Positions 15,353 through 21,488 of a stretch of DNA of 21,488 nt are shown one piece after another. The DNA is taken from positions 1 to 21,488 of the forward strand of contig JALHOX010000023.1 of assembly GCA_022842805.1 (NCBI GenBank), given 5' to 3'. The notes under the pieces are model-generated. The model was given only the letters and a program-made list of their open reading frames with translations. It was not told where the DNA came from and ran no database searches. A program made the translations under genes and the position numbers. This DNA comes from Phycisphaerae bacterium. Lineage in GTDB: Bacteria > Planctomycetota > Phycisphaerae > UBA1845 > Fen-1342. Position 1 is the first letter of the stretch. Every line of letters starts with the position of its first letter.

Positions 15353-15403
15353 GCCGCGGATCGGCGCCATTGCTGATGGCGTAGCGTTGCCGTTGCCGAA
15401 TGA

Positions 15404-15455
15404 CATAAAAAACGCGAGCCCGATTGGGAGACCAATCGGGCTCGCGTCATTTTTC
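15404..15455. terminator. Bidirectional intrinsic terminator
   Basis: A perfect 16-bp stem (15412-15427 with 15432-15447) with a GAGA loop is flanked by a six-A run on the left and a five-T run on the right. It can therefore end both the plus-strand gene ending at 15352 and the minus-strand gene ending at 15514. Confidence 0.93.
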
Positions 15456-15513
15456 TGGCGCGGGGACGCCGCTCCGCCAAGGCCGAGCGACGACGTCTTC
15501 GCCGGACGGCTGC

Positions 15514-15675
15514 TTAGTTGCCGCCGCCGCCAAAGAGCGTGGTCAGACCGGCCACGACGGCGCCGGCGCCGGCGAAGCGGAGCAGGAAATCGCCGCCGAA
15601 GCAGCCGGCGATCTGGAACATGCAGCCGGCGCTCGCGACGAGGGCGGCCATACGGACATAGGTGGTCTTCTTCAC
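15514..15675 (-). CDS. Small (53-residue) putative lipoprotein
   Basis: GTG 15675 is preceded by GGGAG with a 6-base gap, which decides the start; a longer in-frame reading to 15783 lacks support. The product starts MKKTTYVRMAALVASAG and has the lipobox-like QIAGC, with Cys near residue 23. The mature part would be about 30 residues: FGGDF, a hydrophobic Ala/Gly/Val stretch and a GGGGN end. Very short lipoprotein-like products of this shape occur in planctomycete genomes, but I know of no function. The second hydrophobic stretch could instead be a membrane helix. It stands alone between the bidirectional terminator and the end of the secretion operon. Confidence 0.7.
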   Translation of the reverse strand: MKKTTYVRMAALVASAGCMFQIAGCFGGDFLLRFAGAGAVVAGLTTLFGGGGN

Positions 15676-15794
15676 GAAACACTCCCGCGATATCACGCGT
15701 TGGGACAGCTGCGGCGAATCCCGCGTGGATTCCCACACCGCAAGCATGGCGGAGAGCGTAGTAATCGCTGCGCGCCGCTGCAATCTTTGAGTTC

Positions 15795-15809
15795 TTCAAA
15801 CGATTTGAA
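15795..15809. promoter_or_regulatory. AT-rich dyad between the secretion operon and the small lipoprotein gene
   Basis: TTCAAA and TTTGAA are separated by 3 bases, which is unusual in such GC-rich DNA. It lies 39 bases downstream of the last secretion gene and 120 bases upstream of the lipoprotein start. It could be an operator or a remnant hairpin; no T-tract supports a terminator. Confidence 0.25.
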
Positions 15810-15847
15810 AGGCGGCGGTCGCGGCGCTGCTGTTCGGCGGGTGGTCG

Positions 15848-16957
15848 CTATTGGCGCAGTGCGATCTTCAGATCGGCGGCGACATCGGCGTGCAGCGTGG
15901 CGTCGACGGGAACGCGCTCGGTGAAGAGCGCGCCGATGGGGTAGAAAAAGTCGCGGCCTGCGTCGGCGCCCTGCGTCGAGCGGATGACGATGCCGCGCGG
16001 GTGCACGAGCACCAGCACGCCGTCGTCGAGCGGAGCGTTGAGCGTGATCTCGGCCGCGGGCGACGTGGCGTCGGTTGTGCGATCGTCGCGAATCCAGGCC
16101 GCCGGCGAGCCGCGCAGCGAGCCGGTGCCGGTGAGGCGGAAATGGCTCGCGTCGGCCCGCGGGTCGACCACCGGCGGCGGGGGCTGCTCAATTGTCTCGC
16201 CGCCGGGCTGCGGATCGCTCGTCGAAGCGATCGGCGTTTCGGGCGTAATCGGCCGCTGCGTTATCGGCGGGGGCGGCACAAACTCGGCGAAGACGTTTTG
16301 CTTCGCGATGCGCGCGTACTCATCGAGCGGTCGCGGCAACTTGCCTTCTGTCGCCGCCCGAATCTCCGTGGCGGGCTCGTGCGCAATCTTCTGCAGCTCA
16401 GGAACGACGAGCGTGCTGCAATGGATGTTGATCGTCAGCTCGGGGCCTTTGGGATCGAGGGTCTTGCCGGCCTTTCCGCCGGCGGGGCGCTCGGAGTTGA
16501 GCGTGACCGTATCGAGCCGCAGCAGATAGTCGCGCTGCGCGAGGTCGAGCAGCAGATCGACGGTTTCTTTCAGCCTGCCCTTGGTGGTGATTTGCAGACC
16601 GGTTTCGACGATGCCGGTGCGCTTGCGGGGCAGGGCGTCGGACTTAACCGTGACCTGCTTCTGGTCGAAGCCGTGCTTGCTGAGCAGGCCGTTGATGTCT
16701 TCGCGGAAGCGATCCTGAGCGTCTTCGGGGGACTTGGCGAGCGTGCGGTTGGTGAGCAGGCGCCAGTCCCGACGAACGTTCACCAGTTCGACGTCGCGGC
16801 GTTTCTCGAGCTTATAGATGTCGGATTGCGCCGCGGCAATCGCCTTGCGCTGCGCGGCGAAGGGTGCGACGATGACGCGCTGCGCGACGAACCAGCCGCC
16901 GAAGAGGCCGACCGCCGACAGGGCCGCGATTCCCAGGATTTGCTCGCGCTTGTTCAA
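15848..16957 (-). CDS. PilO/GspM-like inner-membrane protein with GspC/PilP-like C-terminal region
   Basis: 369 residues from TTG 16957, chosen because GGAG stands 5 bases upstream; GTG 16972 is the longer alternative. There is a short cytoplasmic head, one membrane helix (about 8-24), a coiled coil (about 33-62) and a ferredoxin-like region (about 100-185) as in PilO/GspM. YARIAKQNVF (214-223) then recalls the RN(L/I)F segment of GspC. A Pro-rich linker (225-265) follows, and residues about 272-326 have a LTGTGSLRGSPAAWIRDD pattern like the homology region of GspC/PilP. It is about twice the length of ordinary GspM. It should sit in the inner-membrane platform, with its periplasmic parts contacting the GspL-like protein encoded just upstream (gap about 50 bases) and perhaps the secretin. 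The C-terminal assignment is inference. Confidence 0.75.
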   Translation of the reverse strand: MNKREQILGIAALSAVGLFGGWFVAQRVIVAPFAAQRKAIAAAQSDIYKLEKRRDVELVNVRRDWRLLTNRTLAKSPEDAQDRFREDINGLLSKHGFDQKQVTVKSDALPRKRTGIVETGLQITTKGRLKETVDLLLDLAQRDYLLRLDTVTLNSERPAGGKAGKTLDPKGPELTINIHCSTLVVPELQKIAHEPATEIRAATEGKLPRPLDEYARIAKQNVFAEFVPPPPITQRPITPETPIASTSDPQPGGETIEQPPPPVVDPRADASHFRLTGTGSLRGSPAAWIRDDRTTDATSPAAEITLNAPLDDGVLVLVHPRGIVIRSTQGADAGRDFFYPIGALFTERVPVDATLHADVAADLKIALRQ

Positions 16958-17009
16958 CGTTGCTCCAAACACTCACACGCCAGGCGTAGGCGGAATGCCG
17001 CCTTGGACT

Positions 17010-18650
17010 CTATAGCTCGCGCTCTTTCTTCTTGCGATCCTTTTCGCGGGCGGCGCGGCTGTTCAAATGATCGACCAGCTCTTTCAGGTAAACCACCACA
17101 TCCACCGATCCGGAAAATTTCTGATTGCCGCCCTGCTTCAGATTCCAGGTGCCGAGCTGCGCATCGTAGGTGAAGGGCTTCAGAGCGCCTCGGGCGACGG
17201 CCGTCGTCGGCGCGCTGCCGAGAGCGACGACCGGCGGCGGGTCGTTCAGGTTGTCCTGAAACTTCGCGGGCACTTCCGCCGCATCGGCCTGCACACCGCG
17301 GATGTCGATCCGACCCGTGCGGCCGTCGAGCCGGAGTTGCTGCACGAGCATTTGCTTGCCCGGCTCAACCGCGGCGTCGCTGATTCGAAGCAGCTCTTCG
17401 GGCCAGACCGGCGCCGTGGCCCAGTCCTGTACGGTCGCGAGCATGTTCTGCACTTCGACCAGCTTTCGGACTTCTTCGCGCGCATTGCTGAGTCGCTGTT
17501 TGAGGACCGCCAGCTCCCGCGCCCCGCGCTGGTACTGCACGACGTAGAAGGTCGTGACCGCCAGCACCACCGCCGCCGCCGCGAGGCCCAGCAGCCGCAG
17601 CCGCGCCAGGCGAATCGCCTGACGCGGGATCGGTCGCTTGGGGTTCAGAAAATCGATGGCGAGCTGCCCGGATCGGCCCAGCCCCCACGCCAGCCCCAGC
17701 GCCGCCGAGAAGCCGCGCAGCCGCTCCGATTCCTTCGCCCGCAGCGCCAGCGCCGCGCGCGGGTCGAAGAGCGTGCAGGGCAGGTTGAGCCGCTCCGCGA
17801 CGGCGTCGCGAAGGGCCTGCTCGTGCGAGGTGCCGCCGGCGACCATGATCGAGTCGATGGTGGCCGATGGATCCGTGGCGCGATGGGCCTGAATGGAGCG
17901 TGTGATCTCGATCAGGATGTCGTTGACGAAGTGCGCCCGACGCTGCGCGGGCACATCGAGCTCCGAAGCCGTCAGAATGCGCGAATCTTCGGTGACGGGC
18001 GTCGGGTTGTTGGGGTCCGGCGATTCGATGTTGACGGCGCGGGAGAAGACCAGCCGGCCCTCGGCGACGATGTCGATTTCGGTCCAGTTGGCGCCGACGT
18101 CGACGAAGAGCGTCCGCGCGGCGCGCTCATCGGTCAGGTTGCGCAGACTGGTCAGATTGGCGTAGGGCCGCAGACCCACACGGGCGGGCTTCAGGCCGGC
18201 GCTGGTACAGACCTGTACCACGCGTGCCAGCGTCTTTTTGAGCACTCCCGCGAGTAACACGGCTACGGCCCGACCGGAGTCGTCGCGCTGCAAGACGGTG
18301 AAGTCGATCTCGGCCTCTTCGAGCGGGAAGGGCAGCTCTTTGGCCGCCTGCAGGCGGACGGCGTCGGCCAGCTCGCTGTCCGGCGTCGGGGCCAGCGACA
18401 GGCCCTTGATCACGGCGCGATCGCGCGGCACGTCGACCAGCACCTGTCGCGCGTGGCAATGGTGCTTCGTGAGGCACTCGGCGATGAACTTGCCGAAGGC
18501 CTCGGGCTCGTCGGTCGAGATCTCGGAGGGAATGCGGACGGAGTGGGCCTGCAACAGCCGAGCGCGGCCGCGCGAAAGCTGGGCCAGGACGATGCGCAGG
18601 GAGCGCCGGTCCCAGTCGAGGCAGAGCACCTTTTGCGAGAGTCTGATCAT
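17010..18650 (-). CDS. PilM-PilN type assembly protein (GspL-like) of the secretion/pilus platform
   Basis: 546 residues. ATG 18650 has GAAGG 6 bases upstream. Residues 1-330 are an actin-like PilM domain: phosphate-1 CLDWDRRSLRI (10-20), phosphate-2 LFVDVGANWTEIDIV (181-195) and adenosine segment IMVAGGTSHEQAL (268-280). IDFLNPKRP (332-340) is the PilN N-terminal motif, followed by a membrane helix (about 352-372), a coiled coil (about 375-405) and a periplasmic PilN-like domain. A charged tail (EKDRKKKEREL) ends the protein. This cytoplasmic-plus-periplasmic layout is that of GspL, which links the assembly ATPase to the pseudopilus. The gene is 50 bases from gspK and 52 bases from the GspM-like start, all on one strand. 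Confidence 0.87.
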   Translation of the reverse strand: MIRLSQKVLCLDWDRRSLRIVLAQLSRGRARLLQAHSVRIPSEISTDEPEAFGKFIAECLTKHHCHARQVLVDVPRDRAVIKGLSLAPTPDSELADAVRLQAAKELPFPLEEAEIDFTVLQRDDSGRAVAVLLAGVLKKTLARVVQVCTSAGLKPARVGLRPYANLTSLRNLTDERAARTLFVDVGANWTEIDIVAEGRLVFSRAVNIESPDPNNPTPVTEDSRILTASELDVPAQRRAHFVNDILIEITRSIQAHRATDPSATIDSIMVAGGTSHEQALRDAVAERLNLPCTLFDPRAALALRAKESERLRGFSAALGLAWGLGRSGQLAIDFLNPKRPIPRQAIRLARLRLLGLAAAAVVLAVTTFYVVQYQRGARELAVLKQRLSNAREEVRKLVEVQNMLATVQDWATAPVWPEELLRISDAAVEPGKQMLVQQLRLDGRTGRIDIRGVQADAAEVPAKFQDNLNDPPPVVALGSAPTTAVARGALKPFTYDAQLGTWNLKQGGNQKFSGSVDVVVYLKELVDHLNSRAAREKDRKKKEREL

Positions 18651-18665
18651 TCGGTGCCTTCAGGG

Positions 18666-18687
18666 TAGCCGCGGCAAGCGGCCGCTA
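18666..18687. repeat. GC-rich imperfect palindrome between gspK and the GspL-like gene
   Basis: A 22-base imperfect inverted repeat (TAGC...GCTA ends, GCCGC/GCGGC inner arms) fills most of the 50-base intergenic gap. It might reduce read-through or protect the upstream mRNA. I see only this one copy in the window. Confidence 0.35.
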
Positions 18688-18700
18688 CGACCCGCGGGGT

Positions 18701-20377
18701 TTATTGTCGCGCAGCGCCCGGTGCATTTAGCACGATGCTATCTCGATCGAGCGGCCACGCAACGCCGACGCCGGTCAGTTCACGGAAGTACTGCACCTGG
18801 GCCAAAGGTCCGATCATCTCAAAGCGCCACTCGAATCGCCGGGCGATCTCGCTGTGGTCGGCGTAGCCCACGATGTCCACCTGAAACTGATACGCCTTGG
18901 TGGTGATGGCGGGTGCAATCTGGTGAAACGTGGCGGTGTCGCACAGGCCGTTCACCAGAATCCAGGCCGGCGTCCGCAATTGCTCCGGCGGCAGGGTCTG
19001 GCGGGTGGCGACGATGGCGTTGGCCAATTCGGCGGTCATGCCCGGAATGGCGCTCAGGACTTGCAGCGGCGCTACGTTGACGTTGATCAGGCCGGCGATG
19101 CCGTTGCGCGTCGCAGTTTGCGGACTGGCCACGCTGATGCCGTCCAGGATGAAGGGCAACTCCGCCAATGTGACCGGACTTTGCAGCAGTTCCTGTGGAA
19201 GAACGGGCGGCGCGAGCGGATTCTGCTGCGCGGGGTCGGTCGGTTGACTGCTCGGCTGGCTGCTCGGCCCGCTCGCGGGAGAGCCGTCTTCGCCCGGCGC
19301 GGCGCCGTCGCCCGATCCCGGTAACTCCGAAGAAGGTACCGTCGCCGGCGCGACATAGCCCTGCGTATAGAGCTGCGCCGACGAGACAAGCCGGCCGAAG
19401 TCGAAGCCGCTGCCCTGAAGCTGCGTCAGAAACGCAATCGTGGTCTGGCTCAGTTCACCGTTGGGAAAAAGCTTTTGAAGCTGAGCGGTCAGCGCCTGCG
19501 GCGGCCCGCGAAGATTCGCCCGCGGCTGGTTGGCGAGCGTCGCATCCGGCTCGCGCGTGGAAACGGTCAGAAATGGCGCCACGCCGAAGTTCAGGATGCC
19601 GTCGCCGTTGTCCCAGGCCGGCGGCGAGGCGTCGCCGTCGTCCTCGTTGGGGTCGAGGATGCCGTTGCGATTGGTGTCTTCGCCGTAAAGCGCGATCGCG
19701 TTCCAGCCTCGCACCAGCAGGAGTTCCTCCACCGTATCGAAGGGGCCGTTCTTGACGTTGTAGGCGGGCTTGAGCGTGTTGTACCACTCGTTCTCGGCTC
19801 CGCCCGGCGTGACGTTGCTGTCCGGGTCGCGCCAGTCGACCAGGCCGGCGATCAGCTCCTGCGCGTTTTCGATTTCCAGAGTCTGAAGCAGGGGCGTCAT
19901 GAAGACCGAAAGCTGCTGCGGCGTGGCGCTGTTGAGGTTGATCTTGGCCGATTCGGGCGTGATGCCGTAGCGAAAGGACTGCGCGTTGCTGAGGTCGTAG
20001 CGCGGGGCGCAGGCGCTCCAGCGCCAGGCTTCGGCCGCCGCGTTGCGATCGGCCAGCACTTCGCGGCGGGAACCCAGTTCGCGCACCGGATCGGCGTCGC
20101 GCCGATATTGACGCGACCAGACCAGGCTGTGGCGCATTCGCTGCGGATTGTCGAACCACTGGGTCGAGTCGTGTTTCGCGACGCGCAGCAGCGCGACGAT
20201 TTCTTCGAGCCCGCTTTCGGCGGCGAGGCGGGCCTGTTGCTGACCGGCGTGGGCGTTGAGCCCGGCCACCTCGGCCCGCACGAAGAACACGAAGCCCGCC
20301 ATCGTCAGCGTGAGCAGCGCCAGCAGAACGAGGATGACGGGAAGCACGAAGGCGCGGCGATGACGACGCGGGTTCAT
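18701..20377 (-). CDS. gspK: Type II secretion minor pseudopilin GspK
   Basis: 558 residues, longer than the usual 320-350. The start overlaps the gspJ-like stop as ATGA, with AAGGGG 7 bases upstream. The N-terminus RRHRRAFVLPVILVLLALLT is a GspK-type prepilin segment without the Glu at +5. Diagnostic parts are KINLNSATPQQL (145-156), LVDWRDPDS (179-187) and a second helix-hairpin-like segment, GLINVNVAPLQVLSAIPGM. Residues 234-245 (DTNRNGILDPNE) are a canonical EF-hand-type loop. A Pro/Ser/Gln-rich linker (about 355-400) accounts for part of the extra length. GspK caps the pseudopilus with GspI and GspJ in the periplasm. Genes on both sides support this assignment. Confidence 0.92.
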   Translation of the reverse strand: MNPRRHRRAFVLPVILVLLALLTLTMAGFVFFVRAEVAGLNAHAGQQQARLAAESGLEEIVALLRVAKHDSTQWFDNPQRMRHSLVWSRQYRRDADPVRELGSRREVLADRNAAAEAWRWSACAPRYDLSNAQSFRYGITPESAKINLNSATPQQLSVFMTPLLQTLEIENAQELIAGLVDWRDPDSNVTPGGAENEWYNTLKPAYNVKNGPFDTVEELLLVRGWNAIALYGEDTNRNGILDPNEDDGDASPPAWDNGDGILNFGVAPFLTVSTREPDATLANQPRANLRGPPQALTAQLQKLFPNGELSQTTIAFLTQLQGSGFDFGRLVSSAQLYTQGYVAPATVPSSELPGSGDGAAPGEDGSPASGPSSQPSSQPTDPAQQNPLAPPVLPQELLQSPVTLAELPFILDGISVASPQTATRNGIAGLINVNVAPLQVLSAIPGMTAELANAIVATRQTLPPEQLRTPAWILVNGLCDTATFHQIAPAITTKAYQFQVDIVGYADHSEIARRFEWRFEMIGPLAQVQYFRELTGVGVAWPLDRDSIVLNAPGAARQ

Positions 20378-21210
20378 TGCTTCACCCCTTCGACCCCAAG
20401 CTGCGACGAAAGCTGCTTGCCGACGCGCTGAAAGCGGCTGGAGAAAAAGCGATCCGCGGCCTGCACCCGCACGATCTGTGAATAGCGATCGGAGTGCGGC
20501 ATGGGGTCGCCGAAGGGGAATTCGTCGACCGGAAAGGTCTCAAGGTCCGAGTCGTCGAGATCGGCTTGCGTCGCAGCTTTGAAGCCGACGGTGATCATCA
20601 CCAGTTGGGGCAGCGAGTTGCCTTCGGTCACGTCCCAGACGGTCGACCACTGGGCCCCGTCGTAGTAGCGAAACTCCAGATAGCAGAGCTCGTGCGACCA
20701 CAGATCCTGTCGAAGTTGTTCGGGCTCCTCTTCGTCGACGAGAAACTGATTGAGCGTTTGCTTTTCGGTGCGGATGATGCCGCCAATCACCGGATCGCCG
20801 GCTTCGGTGGTCTTCTCGCTGTCGACCCAGAGCTTGTATTCGATCTCGCGAATGTCGTGATGGCCGGGGGGCAGATCTTCGCTCTGGCGATAGATGCGAT
20901 ACTGCTCGGGGGTCGGCAGGGCGGTGGTGAGAAATTTGATCGTGCGCCGATCGCCGATGAGCCGGGCCTGCACCGGGAAGCCGATCTGTTCCATGCCGAG
21001 GGTGCCGCGCAGCTCCATCGAAAGGCGATCGAGCACTTGCCGCGCGATCTGCGTCTGCTCGGCGCGGGCGGCGGCCGCGTCGCGCGATTTCATCGCCTGC
21101 TCGGTGAAGGCGAAGTACATGGTGAAGAGCAGCGCCGCGAGGGTGACGCTGATCAGCACTTCCAGGAGGGAGATGGCCCGTCGTCGCGCGTTTCGTCTGC
21201 GCTTAGCCAC
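20374..21210 (-). CDS. gspJ: GspJ-like minor pseudopilin
   Basis: 278 residues from GTG 21210, which has GGGGAGGG 5 bases upstream and lies within the upstream gene's last codons. The Arg/Lys-rich leader is followed by ISLLEVLISVTLAALLFTMY. Cleavage would occur after Ala12 rather than the usual Gly, and Glu at +5 is retained. The remainder has the beta-rich, acidic character of GspJ (for example IEYKLWVDSE, LCYLEFRYYDG) and the typical order just before gspK. As a periplasmic minor pseudopilin it should join GspK and GspI at the tip. The Ala at the -1 position is slightly unusual. GspJ versus another minor pseudopilin is decided mainly by position. Confidence 0.83.
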   Translation of the reverse strand: MAKRRRNARRRAISLLEVLISVTLAALLFTMYFAFTEQAMKSRDAAAARAEQTQIARQVLDRLSMELRGTLGMEQIGFPVQARLIGDRRTIKFLTTALPTPEQYRIYRQSEDLPPGHHDIREIEYKLWVDSEKTTEAGDPVIGGIIRTEKQTLNQFLVDEEEPEQLRQDLWSHELCYLEFRYYDGAQWSTVWDVTEGNSLPQLVMITVGFKAATQADLDDSDLETFPVDEFPFGDPMPHSDRYSQIVRVQAADRFFSSRFQRVGKQLSSQLGVEGVKQ

Positions 21211-21488
21211 CGCCGCCCTCCCCGCGCCGGATCAGCTCTTCGCGCAGCCGCAGCAGATCTTCGATGGTGTATTGCGGGTTGCCGTTTTCATCGACGCCGC
21301 TGGGCTGAATGATGGGTGGGTTGCCGCCCGCCGGCGGCGTCGGGTTGTTGCGCGGCGGCGTCGGGTTGTTCGCAGGCGGGACATTCGCCGGCGGCGTGTT
21401 GCGGGGCGGGGCAGGGGGTTGTGCTCCGCCGCGCGGCGGGGCGGGAGGCTGCGCGGCGCCACCGGCGCGGCCGGGGCCGCGTTCGCCG
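21203..21488 (-). CDS. C-terminal part of an upstream secretion-operon gene with Pro/Asn-rich tail (start outside window)
   Basis: The minus-strand frame is open from the window edge to TAA at 21203-21205, giving about 94 residues; it overlaps the gspJ-like start by 8 bases. Most of it is low complexity: repeated APPRGG, then PPANNPTPP and RNNPTPP units. It ends in a short structured tail (QPSGVDENGNPQYTIEDLLR, then LREELIRRGE and four Gly). Operon position suggests a pseudopilin such as GspI or GspH with a C-terminal extension, but no diagnostic part is in the window. Translational coupling to gspJ is likely from the overlap and the Shine-Dalgarno inside the terminal Gly-rich codons. Confidence 0.75.
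   Translation of the reverse strand, partial: GERGPGRAGGAAQPPAPPRGGAQPPAPPRNTPPANVPPANNPTPPRNNPTPPAGGNPPIIQPSGVDENGNPQYTIEDLLRLREELIRRGEGGGG
21333..21374 (-). repeat. Two 21-bp tandem repeats encoding a 7-residue unit
   Basis: Units at 21333-21353 and 21354-21374 are nearly identical and encode the repeated NNPTPPR/NNPTPPA heptad of the incomplete gene. A more diverged third unit lies beyond. Slippage would change the tail length in steps of seven residues. Confidence 0.65.

Noticed and set aside
15404..15455. Hairpin as a CRISPR-like or mobile-element repeat
   Set aside because: There is only one copy, and the A and T tracts on either side fit an intrinsic terminator between convergent genes.
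14150..15799. 549-codon minus-strand frame opposite the EEP-fold gene
   Set aside because: It runs through the bidirectional terminator and opposite an intact catalytic domain.
15851..18257. Long plus-strand frames opposite the GspM- and GspL-like genes
   Set aside because: They are shadows of the minus-strand operon, which has Shine-Dalgarno sequences and recognisable domains.
21232..21462. 76-codon Arg-rich minus-strand frame near the right edge
   Set aside because: It is out of frame with the Pro/Asn-repeat coding frame that ends at 21203 and overlaps gspJ; the latter has the sensible tail and the coupling Shine-Dalgarno.

Overview
The window is GC-rich, densely coding DNA that reads like the chromosome of a planctomycete, most likely of the Phycisphaerae side of the phylum. 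This is inference from gene content, because no rRNA or marker protein is present. The pointers are: an ECF sigma factor next to a Ser/Thr kinase with an N-terminal zinc-ligand motif and TPRs; a pseudopilin-like protein with an H-X9-DG motif; a secreted nuclease-fold protein ending in dockerin-like EF-hand repeats; a membrane protein with a CxxCGY...CxxC zinc ribbon; a very small lipoprotein; and a planctomycete-style type II secretion (T2SS) pseudopilus cluster. I saw no tRNA, rRNA, CRISPR array, transposase or prophage gene. No gene-free stretch exceeds about 215 bases.

Layout. 1-3344 (+): the 3' end of one exported-type helical protein, a second exported protein carrying a related C-terminal domain (LNA[D/E]Q motif), and a membrane GT2 glycosyltransferase. 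3364-7201 (-): a class I methyltransferase, a kinase with TPRs, and an ECF sigma factor, which is upstream of the kinase in transcription order. 7377-8825 (+): an unrecognised membrane-anchored protein flanked on both sides by copies of one 85-bp element with inverted-repeat ends. 8959-11443 (-): zinc-ribbon membrane protein, H-X9-DG pseudopilin, thymidine kinase. 11542-15352 (+): dGTPase-family HD hydrolase (divergent from thymidine kinase), a TPR protein, and an exported endonuclease/exonuclease/phosphatase-fold protein with two dockerin-like repeats, closed by a perfect 16-bp bidirectional terminator. 15514-21488 (-): a 53-residue lipoprotein, then the 3' part of a T2SS/type IV pilus operon. 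In transcription order that operon reads: incomplete gene with a Pro/Asn-rich tail, GspJ-like, GspK, PilM-PilN/GspL-like, and a PilO/GspM-like protein with a GspC/PilP-like C-terminus.

The pseudopilus operon is compact: coding overlaps or short gaps separate its genes, and most carry clear Shine-Dalgarno sequences. The sigma factor and kinase look like one signalling unit. Thymidine kinase and dGTPase form a divergent deoxynucleotide-metabolism pair.

Three observations stand out. First, the matched 85-bp elements bracket a single gene. Second, three starts without a Shine-Dalgarno (482, 4065, 7201) each have a TAnnnT hexamer at exactly -15 to -10 from the start codon, which suggests near-leaderless transcription. 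Third, the inner-membrane part of the secretion apparatus seems to be condensed into two polypeptides.
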